Source: Bifidobacterium breve (GTDB taxonomy: Bacteria; Actinomycetota; Acidimicrobiia; Acidimicrobiales; Microtrichaceae). From it: a stretch of DNA of 47,570 bases. Each line of letters begins with the position of its first letter. Positions within the stretch are counted from its first letter, which is position 1. A model generated the notes under the pieces. That model was not told the DNA's origin and did no database searches. It saw only the letters and a list, made by a program, of their open reading frames with translations. Shown here piece after piece: positions 26,210 to 33,538 of the stretch. The position numbers were made by a program, and so were the translations under genes. The DNA is taken from the NCBI GenBank assembly GCA_945901935.1, contig CAMDLX010000006.1:1-47570 (forward strand). The letters are read 5' to 3'.

Positions 26210-26244
26210 AAGAACTCCCCTGGCCAGTGGCCGGGGGAGTTCTT
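26210..26244. terminator. Strong bidirectional hairpin terminator between convergent genes
   Basis: AAGAACTCCCCTGGCC and GGCCGGGGGAGTTCTT form a 16-bp stem with one G-T pair and a 3-nt AGT loop. It lies 43 nt after the lipoprotein stop and 69 nt after the diiron-protein stop on the other strand. The A-rich 5' flank and TTCTT end give partial U-tracts in both directions, so it probably serves both genes. Confidence 0.85.
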
Positions 26245-26312
26245 ATGTCTACGCGCTGTTCGCTCAGTTCTCCGAAGCGTGCTCCGAATAAGTCCAAGCG
26301 CTCAGGCAGCTG

Positions 26313-27461
26313 TTAGGCCTGCGCTGCGGCCCGGTCCTTGGCCACCTCATCTAGCGACTCGTACTCTGCGCCAGTGTCGGCCCAGTCCTCGAACTGAGTC
26401 ACGCCAAGCGTGTCGAACCGCTTACGGAGCCAACCATCGTTGGCATCAAGCAAGCCCAGCTTCTTGCAGTTCGGAACAATCTTAGAGAACAACAGTTGCT
26501 GGAACGGGTCCTGGTTCTTCAGTTCCGGGTCATCTTGTTTAAACAGCGAGATTGCCTCACGAACAGGAATACCAAGGTTCTCCCATACCTCTTGTTGCAA
26601 GAAGCGGTCTCTCATTCGGACTGCAGCCTCGAACGCGAACTCTTGACGTTCCAACAATTCAGCAGAGTTCAACTCGGTGTAGTACTCCTGCAGACTCAAT
26701 ACTCCGAAGGCAACGTGACGAGCCTCGTCGCTCATGACATAGCGAAGCAGTTGCTTGAGCAGCGGGTCTGGCGTGACCTGATATGCCATCCCAAAGGCAG
26801 CAAGGGCTAAGCCCTCGATCATGATCTGCATACCTAGGTACGTCATGTCCCAGCGGCTATCGCTGATGATGTCATCGAGCAATGCCCGCAAGTGATGGTT
26901 GACGGGGTAATGACCTGAGCACTTCGTGTCTAAGTACTTGGCAAAGACTTCAACATGGCGGGCCTCGTCCATGACTTGAGTCGAGGCGTAATACTTGGCA
27001 TCAATCCAAGGAACAGTCTCGACAATCTTGGCCGTGCAGACCAGCGCGCCCTGCTCGCCATGCATGAACTGACTCAGGCTCCAGTTTTGGGATTCAACGG
27101 CAAGTTTGATCCACTCTTCGTCACCCCAGCTAGCAAACGAGGTTCGACTCAGGTCGATTCCCAGTTCTGCAATGAGCGCTGTGTTCATCGTCATTGGAGA
27201 CTCTCGAGCGATTCGCTCTTGGTCTACTTCAATTGACCAATCCAAGTCAGTCTCGCCATTCCACATGGAATGCTTGGCCTTCTCATAGAGCTTGTTCAGG
27301 CCGGGGCGCTCACCCTTTTCGTAGTTCCAAGTAAAGATCGCGTCAGCGTTATCGGTGACGGCGTGAATCGACTCGGAAATGTCGGTGTTCGTCAACGCCA
27401 GGATTGCGTCAAGGTCATTGACTTCATCACGATCAAGGATCTCGGCATCAGTGCGACTCAT
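26313..27461 (-). CDS. Ferritin-like diiron protein (putative oxygenase)
   Basis: 382 residues from the ATG at 27461, which has an excellent AGGGGGAA site; the longer frame to 27689 would run into the divergent SGNH gene. It has two E...DExxH pairs: Glu136 (HGEQGAL) with Glu166/His169 (MDEARHVEV), and Glu216 (MIEGLAL) with Glu246/His249 (SDEARHVAF). This is the carboxylate-bridged diiron pattern of ribonucleotide reductase R2-like and related oxygenases. Helical character continues through the C-terminus. Proteins of this type in actinobacteria are annotated only as ferritin-like. Likely an O2-activating enzyme on an organic substrate; iron storage is less likely for a protein of this size. 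The substrate is unknown. Confidence 0.88.
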   Translation of the reverse strand: MSRTDAEILDRDEVNDLDAILALTNTDISESIHAVTDNADAIFTWNYEKGERPGLNKLYEKAKHSMWNGETDLDWSIEVDQERIARESPMTMNTALIAELGIDLSRTSFASWGDEEWIKLAVESQNWSLSQFMHGEQGALVCTAKIVETVPWIDAKYYASTQVMDEARHVEVFAKYLDTKCSGHYPVNHHLRALLDDIISDSRWDMTYLGMQIMIEGLALAAFGMAYQVTPDPLLKQLLRYVMSDEARHVAFGVLSLQEYYTELNSAELLERQEFAFEAAVRMRDRFLQQEVWENLGIPVREAISLFKQDDPELKNQDPFQQLLFSKIVPNCKKLGLLDANDGWLRKRFDTLGVTQFEDWADTGAEYESLDEVAKDRAAAQA

Positions 27462-27611
27462 AAGGTTCCCCCTGCTGAAGTAGTTACCCTCTGAACCTAC
27501 TGCGCGGAACAGGTAAAACGCATAGCGCGAAGTGCAATGAATCCAAAACAAGTATCGCAATGGTCTTTTTACCTGTTGACGAATGTCACATGAGTGCCCA
27601 ACGTAGAGGGC

Positions 27612-28403
27612 ATGAGGAGAGAGGTTGCGATTGGGGTACCGAGCTTGGCGCTCGCGACAGCCGGCGGGCTGTGGGTTCAGGCATTGCACTCAGCGAATGC
27701 TTCCCTACCCCGATTTGCGGATCTTTGTGCAAGCGGCAACTACGGCAATCCGGCCGGAGACCCTGTTCACATCGCCATTCTCGGCGATAGTTCCTTGACC
27801 GGCCCTGGGCTTGGTGATGGGTCCGAGATTTGGATTGCACAACTCGTTGACCGGTTGCACTGGAACGTACAGCTTCGCAGCCATGCCAAAGGTGGGTCGC
27901 GAGTGCGTGATGTTCTGCTGCACCAAGCAGCTGATGCAGCCTTGACGAAGCCCGACCTGTTTGTTCTTGCAGTCGGCTCCAACGACGCCCTACACGCAAC
28001 CTCGACTCGGCTGTTCAGACGGGACCTTCAAACACTGCTCAATCGGCTCAGCTATGTAGCACCCGTTCTTAGCTTGGGGATCGGCGACTTGTCAGTCATT
28101 CCACGCCTACCAAAGGGTTTGCGGCCCCTGGTTGCACATCGGAGTGCAACCCTGGATCAGATTCACACCCAGGTTGCTGATCGGGTCACTCGAGTGACTC
28201 GAGTTCCGGTGCGAGAACTCTCGGATTCCATTTTCAGGTCGTCCACCACGGACCTTTTTGCAGAGGATCGCTTTCACCCAAACTCTCAAGGCCACACAGC
28301 CTGGGCAGACATGTTTGAACCCTTCGTGCGAACAGCTCTGAACCAAACGGGGTTTCAAGGTGCGAGCAGCGCAGCGTTACCGGCACTATCAGTTACAGCG
28401 TAA
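27612..28403 (+). CDS. SGNH/GDSL-family hydrolase
   Basis: Begins at ATG 27612 with GAGGG just upstream; a GTG at 27594 is the only longer start. An N-terminal hydrophobic stretch (residues of about 5-27) may be a signal peptide or anchor. Block I is AILGDSSLTG with nucleophile Ser60, block III is VLAVGSNDALHAT with the oxyanion Asn, and block V is EDRFHPNSQGHTAWAD with catalytic Asp and His. The Gly of block II appears in KGGSRVRD. Expected reaction is hydrolysis of an ester or thioester, possibly extracytoplasmic. It is divergent from the diiron gene (150 nt between starts) and its 3' end overlaps the convergent isomerase-family gene by 11 nt. Confidence 0.9.
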   Translation: MRREVAIGVPSLALATAGGLWVQALHSANASLPRFADLCASGNYGNPAGDPVHIAILGDSSLTGPGLGDGSEIWIAQLVDRLHWNVQLRSHAKGGSRVRDVLLHQAADAALTKPDLFVLAVGSNDALHATSTRLFRRDLQTLLNRLSYVAPVLSLGIGDLSVIPRLPKGLRPLVAHRSATLDQIHTQVADRVTRVTRVPVRELSDSIFRSSTTDLFAEDRFHPNSQGHTAWADMFEPFVRTALNQTGFQGASSAALPALSVTA

Positions 28404-29214
28404 AGCTCAAGTTGCTAGCTAGCTGCAGTGCAAGTTCTTGATCGCCTGCTAGTAGGACCTGCTCTGCGATGACCTCGCTCGGTTCACAGCGGCCGCCTGT
28501 GAGTCGAAAGAACACCATGACGGGCATCGACACTTCAACCGAGGCTGCGGCTGACAGGTTGTCCACCACACGGGCACGATCCGTCACTTCAACGAGGTAG
28601 GTGCGCTGTACTTCGCCAGTCAGATCGATGCGGATTCTTGACCCTTCAGGCAAACCCGCTTTACGCCCGACTATGTACCCCAAGGATGGTTCGATCTCTA
28701 ACAGTGCTGAACCTATAGCCGCTGGGTCTGCTCGATCCTCAAGGCCGAGCGCCTGACGAATATCGTGTTCGTGCATAAAGGTGTCGTAGTGGCGAATACG
28801 CATAAAGCGGCCGTAGGTCTCATCGGCACTCACAGGAGTCCACGAGTGGGCGTCAAACTGTTCTTGAGTCATGGCCTGCAGCGCAGCGAGTCGCTCAGTC
28901 GTGACATCAAGAAATATCTGTAGAACCTCGGCGCCAGAGAGCGACCGCATGTCTTCTACCCAAACCTCGCCCATGCGGGCAACGTCATTCTTTAGGTGAG
29001 TCAGATGTGACACATCTACCTCTGGGGCGCGTACCCCGTTCAGCATGAGTTCGATGCCCGTTATGTGACTCAACTGATCCTTGACAGTCCACCCGGGAAG
29101 GCAACTTTGCATCATGAACTCGGGTTCCTGCAGCGAGGAACACATCTCGGCTACTGCGGCCCACTCTTCGGCGAGCAACGGAACAATTGTTTCTTTAGCA
29201 ACGATGGTGGGCAT
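28393..29214 (-). CDS. Maleylpyruvate isomerase family (mycothiol-dependent, DinB-like) protein
   Basis: 273 residues from the ATG at 29214, which shares bases with the upstream stop (TGATG), a classical reinitiation arrangement. The N-terminal four-helix DinB-like metal domain shows LPGWTVKDQLSHITG and HYDTFMHEHDIRQALG, which supply the His/Glu/His zinc ligands typical of the mycothiol-dependent maleylpyruvate isomerase family. The C-terminal part contains RIRIDLTGEV and the SVEVSMPVMVFFRLTGGR block of the SCP2-like MDMPI C-terminal domain. Many members are uncharacterised and use mycothiol in detoxification or transfer reactions. The exact reaction is not known. Coupling to a DsbA/Rv2466c-like gene supports a role in thiol-dependent redox chemistry. 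Confidence 0.87.
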   Translation of the reverse strand: MPTIVAKETIVPLLAEEWAAVAEMCSSLQEPEFMMQSCLPGWTVKDQLSHITGIELMLNGVRAPEVDVSHLTHLKNDVARMGEVWVEDMRSLSGAEVLQIFLDVTTERLAALQAMTQEQFDAHSWTPVSADETYGRFMRIRHYDTFMHEHDIRQALGLEDRADPAAIGSALLEIEPSLGYIVGRKAGLPEGSRIRIDLTGEVQRTYLVEVTDRARVVDNLSAAASVEVSMPVMVFFRLTGGRCEPSEVIAEQVLLAGDQELALQLASNLSFTL

Positions 29215-29948
29215 CAGGGCGTGTCCTTTTGGATGGAGACCCAATCACGAGCCTCAAAGTAGGGAGTGAACTGCTCAGAGATTGCTTCAATATCGGCTGG
29301 CCGCTTTGGCCGTTGCAGTTCGTACAAGTGCGGAAACTTCAGCCAAGCCGTCACGGCATGCCAGAGTTCAACAGCAGCCTGCCCACTCGGTGGGTCGATC
29401 AGGACAGGCCCAAAAAGCGCCTGGGGGCCGCTTGGGATATGGTCGAAAACCAAGGTTGGCACTCCCCATCCACCAAGGTCGAGCACCTGCTGATGCTCGG
29501 CTGCAACCTCTTCAGTCGTAGTTGGATCGTCAATCGCTAGGCGCACCATCGCTGGATCAAGGCCCAGTTCAACAAGGAGTTCCTCCGCAACTTCTAAGCG
29601 ATGCGGCTTGCGGCCCTCCACATGCAGGGCAGTACCTGCAAGCAGGTACCACTGATCAAGCAGGCTCATATCGATTCTTCGCAGGAATGCCCCGATTCGC
29701 ATCATGGACCACCCATAGGACCAGTCGCGCTCCCAGGGGTGCTTCTTACCCTCGACTCGATTTACTTCTTCAAGGCTAAAGAACCGCCAGTCCACCCGAA
29801 GTCCAAGTTGATCTCGAACCTCTCTCATCCATAGCGAGGTTTGAAATGCATACGGGCACATCAGGTCGAAATGAAAGGCAACAACGTTCGGGGTTGTGAT
29901 CTCGCTAGCGGTCCCCACCGAGGCCTGCTCCGGTTGCACTGGACTCAT
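29214..29948 (-). CDS. DsbA-like / mycothiol-dependent nitroreductase Rv2466c-family protein with CPYA motif
   Basis: 244 residues from ATG 29948. It has a thioredoxin fold with helical insert, as in DsbA/HCCA isomerases. [17 protein letters not shown] holds the active-site position, with Cys31 present but the usual second Cys replaced by Ala34. The cis-Pro loop is WGVPTLVF. The arrangement Phe-Asp-x-x-Cys-Pro-(Trp/Tyr) followed by TS-W-M matches the Rv2466c family, which in Mycobacterium has CPWC and uses mycothiol. With one Cys this copy would be limited to a monothiol (mixed disulfide with mycothiol) or a non-redox role. It lies between a DUF1330-like gene (10 nt upstream) and the isomerase-family gene (TGATG overlap). 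Confidence 0.85.
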   Translation of the reverse strand: MSPVQPEQASVGTASEITTPNVVAFHFDLMCPYAFQTSLWMREVRDQLGLRVDWRFFSLEEVNRVEGKKHPWERDWSYGWSMMRIGAFLRRIDMSLLDQWYLLAGTALHVEGRKPHRLEVAEELLVELGLDPAMVRLAIDDPTTTEEVAAEHQQVLDLGGWGVPTLVFDHIPSGPQALFGPVLIDPPSGQAAVELWHAVTAWLKFPHLYELQRPKRPADIEAISEQFTPYFEARDWVSIQKDTP

Positions 29949-29958
29949 GGCTGCTGAC

Positions 29959-30849
29959 TCACAGATCTTCGCTGTCCGACAACAAGGCATCTGCATACGA
30001 GGCGCCAATGTTGTTGATGAGCGGTCGCACAATCATCGTGTAGGTATCGGACATTGCCGTCTCACGGTGCTCGGCCTGAACGGCAAGCCTTTCCGGGTCA
30101 GTGACAACGGCCATAAACGCAGCCCTGCTCGGGAATGCATTAAATCGAACCTGGTCCCATTGCCTGCCGTCACCAATGATGGTGCCCTCAACGTTGAACC
30201 ATCCTGCGATTTGAACTCCGTTGGCAACACCAATTTTGACTGCATGGTCCTGATAGGCAGTCATATGTTCGATGCTTTGCTCGAGTTCAGACTCAGCACG
30301 GTCAAAAGCAATGACGTGTACCACCATGACTGCTGGGTCATCTGCCGTGGACGGGTGCGGCACCTGTGCAACTTCGGGCAGATCCTCTGGGGCCGCCGGG
30401 TGGGCAAATGGTTGGCAACCCAGAATGATCGTTGCCTCCATGCCTGCATCTTTGTGATGGTGCTGATCCTTGAACTCTTTGCGTTCTTGCATGTCCATAA
30501 AAGAACGCCGGGTTGGGTATTTCACTACTGCTACGCGATCCCAAGGGGGAAGGTCGCCAAGGAGTTGCGTCTCGACATCTCCAAAAAACACCACCTCAGC
30601 CCCAACCGCTGCAAGCGACTCGATTGGAGCGTAAGCATCGTCGGCTTCACGGCCGCTCAACGTAGAGTCCCTGCCGTCGGAGTACTGGGCGGTGTCGCGG
30701 TATCGCATCAGGTTGACCATCCACACAGGGCCGTCTTCTTCTTCGGCGGTAGTCGCAAGGCGCAGTCCGTAGTCGAAGTCGATCTGCCCGTAACGAACGG
30801 AGAGGTCCGTTACCGAATTTTCAACCTGAGATTTCTCAGTCATCTTCAT
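29959..30849 (-). CDS. Tandem dimeric alpha/beta-barrel (DUF1330-like) protein
   Basis: 296 residues made of two similar halves of the ferredoxin-like dimeric barrel type. The first half (about 40-150) shows [20 protein letters not shown] and [18 protein letters not shown]. The second (about 170-280) shows [30 protein letters not shown] and [18 protein letters not shown]. The paired W-D-(R/Q)-V blocks are diagnostic of DUF1330-type barrels and show internal duplication. No catalytic residue is obvious. The ATG at 30843 has a slightly better upstream purine stretch than 30849, so the start is uncertain by two codons. First gene of the three-gene minus set; it is divergent from the LLM oxidoreductase gene. 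Confidence 0.8.
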   Translation of the reverse strand: MKMTEKSQVENSVTDLSVRYGQIDFDYGLRLATTAEEEDGPVWMVNLMRYRDTAQYSDGRDSTLSGREADDAYAPIESLAAVGAEVVFFGDVETQLLGDLPPWDRVAVVKYPTRRSFMDMQERKEFKDQHHHKDAGMEATIILGCQPFAHPAAPEDLPEVAQVPHPSTADDPAVMVVHVIAFDRAESELEQSIEHMTAYQDHAVKIGVANGVQIAGWFNVEGTIIGDGRQWDQVRFNAFPSRAAFMAVVTDPERLAVQAEHRETAMSDTYTMIVRPLINNIGASYADALLSDSEDL

Positions 30850-31016
30850 CTCGATTCATGTCGCTGTAAGGGTTGCAGTCATGACGTACCAAGAAATAGT
30901 AGTCAGGTCGTACTAACAACTAGCACTCATACTGCACCAATTTAGACCCTGCTGCTGCCCCTGCTGCATCGCTCCTGCCAATAGATTCTCAGGCACAACT
31001 TCTGTCACACTGTTGC

Positions 31017-31988
31017 ATGACCAAACTTGGACTTCAGATCCCCAACTTTAACTTTCCCGGTGGAAGCCCCGAGAAGATTTTCCCAACAGTTGTTGCTGCC
31101 GCTCAGGTTGCCGAAGCATCTGGATTCGACACGGTGTTAGTCATGGATCACTTCTACCAGCTACCTGGCCTGGGAGAACCCGATGACTTCATGCTCGAGG
31201 CGTACACCCTCTTGGGCGCTCTTGCCTCGGTTACTTCTTCGGTTCGACTCGGAGCCCTTGTAACAGGCAACACCTATCGCAACCCGGCAATCTTGGCCAA
31301 GGCAGTGACCACACTCGACATCGTCTCCGGGGGTAGGGCACAGCTAGGAATCGGATGTGGCTGGTTTGAGCTCGAACATGATTCCTTTGGCATCGAATTC
31401 GGCACCTTCACGGATCGGTTCGAGATGCTTGAAGAGGCTCTGCAGGTCATCTTGCCGATGCTTCGAGATGAGCGGCCCTCGATCGATGGCAAGCACTACA
31501 AAATCACGCAGGCAATCAATCAGCCAGCACCGCTGTCTTCCATTCCCGTGATGATTGGGGGTAGCGGTGAAAAGAAGACTCTGCGGATGGTGGCGCAATA
31601 CGCCACCCTCGGAAACCTCACCTGCGAACCGGGAGAGGTTCAGCGCAAGGTCGAAGCCCTTGCCGGACATTGCGAGCGCCTCGGCCGAGACCGTTCAGAG
31701 ATTCAACTCTCATGGAATCGAGTGGCCTGCATTGCTCCCACCACAGCCGAGGCAGAGGCCGAGCGAGATCTCTACTTGGCCTCCCGGGGAATGGATTGGA
31801 ACAACCTCCCCGAGGAAATTCAAGAAGTGATTGAGGGAATGATCGTCGTGGGAGATCCCGATACGGTCGGTCAGAAGTTCAGCGAGTGGAAGGCCCTTGG
31901 AGTTGACGGCTTTACTGTTTCCCTGCCGGCGAACTTGCATCTTCCAGAGAGAGTCGCCCTGTTAGGTCAAACTTTGAGTAAAATTTAG
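31017..31988 (+). CDS. LLM-class F420-dependent oxidoreductase
   Basis: 323-residue TIM-barrel enzyme of the luciferase-like monooxygenase superfamily. Family signs are the N-terminal LGLQIPNFNF strand, FDTVLVMDHFYQLP, the VRLGALVTGNTYRNPAILAKAVTTLDIVSGGRAQLGIGCGW block with the non-prolyl cis peptide region, and IPVMIGGSGEKKTLRMVAQYA. These match F420-using members (TIGR03560-type) better than FMN-using alkanal monooxygenases. F420 use is inferred from family only. It probably oxidises or reduces an alcohol, ketone or unsaturated compound. It is divergent from the DUF1330-like gene; a TetR gene follows 110 nt downstream on the same strand. Confidence 0.9.
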   Translation: MTKLGLQIPNFNFPGGSPEKIFPTVVAAAQVAEASGFDTVLVMDHFYQLPGLGEPDDFMLEAYTLLGALASVTSSVRLGALVTGNTYRNPAILAKAVTTLDIVSGGRAQLGIGCGWFELEHDSFGIEFGTFTDRFEMLEEALQVILPMLRDERPSIDGKHYKITQAINQPAPLSSIPVMIGGSGEKKTLRMVAQYATLGNLTCEPGEVQRKVEALAGHCERLGRDRSEIQLSWNRVACIAPTTAEAEAERDLYLASRGMDWNNLPEEIQEVIEGMIVVGDPDTVGQKFSEWKALGVDGFTVSLPANLHLPERVALLGQTLSKI

Positions 31989-32038
31989 TTAAACGTGAAC
32001 TTCTCATGAACAAATCAAGCGGGGGCAATCTAAGATAA

Positions 32039-32056
32039 TTGACTAATCGTCAGTCA
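32039..32056. promoter_or_regulatory. Candidate TetR operator
   Basis: TTGACTAATCGTCAGTCA holds the perfect 5-bp arms TGACT and AGTCA around a 7-nt centre, 43-60 nt before the TetR start. A TATAGT hexamer at 32067-32072 is a possible -10 element, so a protein on the repeat would sit at the -35 region. TGAC/GTCA-type half sites are common for TetR repressors. This fits autoregulation; it is inferred from position and symmetry only. Confidence 0.5.
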
Positions 32057-32098
32057 GTTGATTGAGTATAGTTCAGTGCGCTGACCCGAGGTAGCGAT

Positions 32099-32749
32099 GT
32101 GGTGATGAACGAACCGAGTGAGAAACCCGATATCGGTACTGTGCACCCCGCGTTGTTCGCTGCCTCCGTTGACGGCCGAACAGCCCGGAAGAACTCCAAT
32201 AAGGATGCCGTAGTTGAAGCCGCACTGAAGCTCTTTGAGGCAGGCAACAAGAATCCCAAGATGGAGGATATTGCTGCAGCAGCCGGCGTCTCGGTTCGTT
32301 CGGCTTATCGCTACTTCTCGAACGTCGAGGAAATTACCGAGGCAGCAGCCGTTGAGAACTTAGCCAAATATGGCGCATTGTTTGAGGTCGAAAACTTGGG
32401 GGTTGGCACCCTTGATGAGCGAATTCGGAATCTCATAACCAGCCGCATGCGGCTATTTGAGGAGGCCCACGCAATGATTTCGGCCGTCGTGGTTCACCGC
32501 TACGAAGATAATTTCATCGGCAATATGCTGGGGTGGCGTCTTCAGCATATGTACCTGCAGAACCTAGAGATGTTCTCCACTGAGCTCAGTCGACTGCCAG
32601 CTCTAGAAAGTCAACAGGTCGCAGCCGCACTTGATGGGATCTTGAGTTTTGAAAACGCCGAGTCCATGCGTCGGCGGCTGGGGTTCACCTCGGGCGCTGT
32701 TGCAGACGCGATGATTTACGCCTTCCACAAGCTCTTGGATCCTGCGTAA
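32099..32749 (+). CDS. TetR-family transcriptional regulator
   Basis: 216 residues. After a 25-residue variable lead, an AcrR/TetR helix-turn-helix runs from NKDAVVEAALKLFEAG to EDIAAAAGVSVRSAYRYFSNVEEI (about residues 32-82). The helical C-terminal domain has no named ligand family. Starts at 32099 (GTG), 32102 (GTG) and 32105 (ATG) are in frame; a GAGG at 32088-32091 is best spaced for 32099. It is convergent with the dehalogenase-like SDR gene. It is the nearest regulator both to the LLM gene and to the catabolic block 32.8-38.5 kb, so it may control either. Confidence 0.88.
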   Translation: MVMNEPSEKPDIGTVHPALFAASVDGRTARKNSNKDAVVEAALKLFEAGNKNPKMEDIAAAAGVSVRSAYRYFSNVEEITEAAAVENLAKYGALFEVENLGVGTLDERIRNLITSRMRLFEEAHAMISAVVVHRYEDNFIGNMLGWRLQHMYLQNLEMFSTELSRLPALESQQVAAALDGILSFENAESMRRRLGFTSGAVADAMIYAFHKLLDPA

Positions 32750-32794
32750 TCGCAGAATGGTCTGAGCTAACTGCCAAGCTGACGAAGTAACTAG

Positions 32795-33538
32795 CTAAGC
32801 CCAACCGCCGGCGTAGCTGACGAATTGGCCGGTTGTAAACCCGCTGGTTCCATCAAGAAATGCCATGGCAAACGAAGCAAATTCTTCCATGGTGCCGAGT
32901 CGCTTCATGGGGACCTGTGCTTCTACCATCGCTCGCACGTCAGGGTCATCGGAACCGACTGCCAGATGGAACTCGGGAAAGTCCATAAAGTTGGTTCCAA
33001 GTGCATTGACCTGAACGCCGGTTGCGGCAATCTCTTGGGCCAAGTTCTTTGCCATCATTGTCGCCCCAGCTCGAACTGAGGAGTACAGCGCAGCGCCCTT
33101 CGTGGGTCGAGCGCCCGCAGCACTCGTAATCATCACAATCTGACCAGAGCCCTGCGCAATCATCGGCTCAGCCACGGCCTTCAAGAAGCGATAGGGGGCC
33201 TCAACGCAGCCTTGAAGCAACTTCTGCAAATCCTCGATCGAGGAATCCATGAACTTGCCGGGAATGATCCTTCCGGTAAAGGCCGCCGCTGCGTCGATTC
33301 GCCCGAAGCGATCAATGCCCGCTGCCACCAGAGTTTCGGCAGTTCCGGCATGAGCCAGATTCGCAACCCCAGCCACGGCTTCGACCTTTGCACCCAAGTC
33401 GGTCAGCTCAGCGACTAACTCGCTCGCAGGATTGCCGAGCACTAGGTCGTGGCCACGGCCTGCGAACTCGCGTGCCAATGCGGGGCCAACATATCCACCG
33501 GCCTCATTTACGAGTGCGACTCTACGCTGCGTGGTCAT
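32795..33538 (-). CDS. SDR-fold protein with halohydrin dehalogenase signature (HheC-like)
   Basis: 247 residues with short-chain dehydrogenase fold. Two features depart from ordinary SDRs. The cofactor glycine motif TGxxxGxG is broken: N11-E-A-G-G-Y16-V-G18, which fits the halohydrin dehalogenase halide-site pattern T-X4-F/Y-X-G except that Thr is Asn. The catalytic motif is Ser139-X12-Tyr152-X3-Arg156, with Arg in place of the SDR Lys, exactly the dehalogenase triad spacing. Later blocks (LGTNFMDFPEFHL, PMKRLGTMEEFASFAMAFL, FTTGQFVSYAGGWA) also align by eye with HheC. Known enzymes close vicinal halohydrins to epoxides or open epoxides with anions. A noncatalytic or unusual SDR is the alternative. 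ATGA overlap with the sulfatase-DJ-1 gene; last gene of the cluster. Confidence 0.8.
   Translation of the reverse strand: MTTQRRVALVNEAGGYVGPALAREFAGRGHDLVLGNPASELVAELTDLGAKVEAVAGVANLAHAGTAETLVAAGIDRFGRIDAAAAFTGRIIPGKFMDSSIEDLQKLLQGCVEAPYRFLKAVAEPMIAQGSGQIVMITSAAGARPTKGAALYSSVRAGATMMAKNLAQEIAATGVQVNALGTNFMDFPEFHLAVGSDDPDVRAMVEAQVPMKRLGTMEEFASFAMAFLDGTSGFTTGQFVSYAGGWA

Noticed and set aside
29896-30945. Long plus-strand frame of 349 codons opposite the DUF1330-like gene
   Set aside because: The translation is Cys/His-rich with no recognisable fold, while the minus strand encodes a clear tandem dimeric barrel with paired WD(R/Q)V blocks. It is an antisense shadow.
32795-33538. Ordinary NAD(P)-dependent 3-oxoacyl reductase
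   Set aside because: The cofactor Gly motif is broken at two Gly positions and the catalytic Lys is Arg, both matching dehalogenases; kept only as an alternative.
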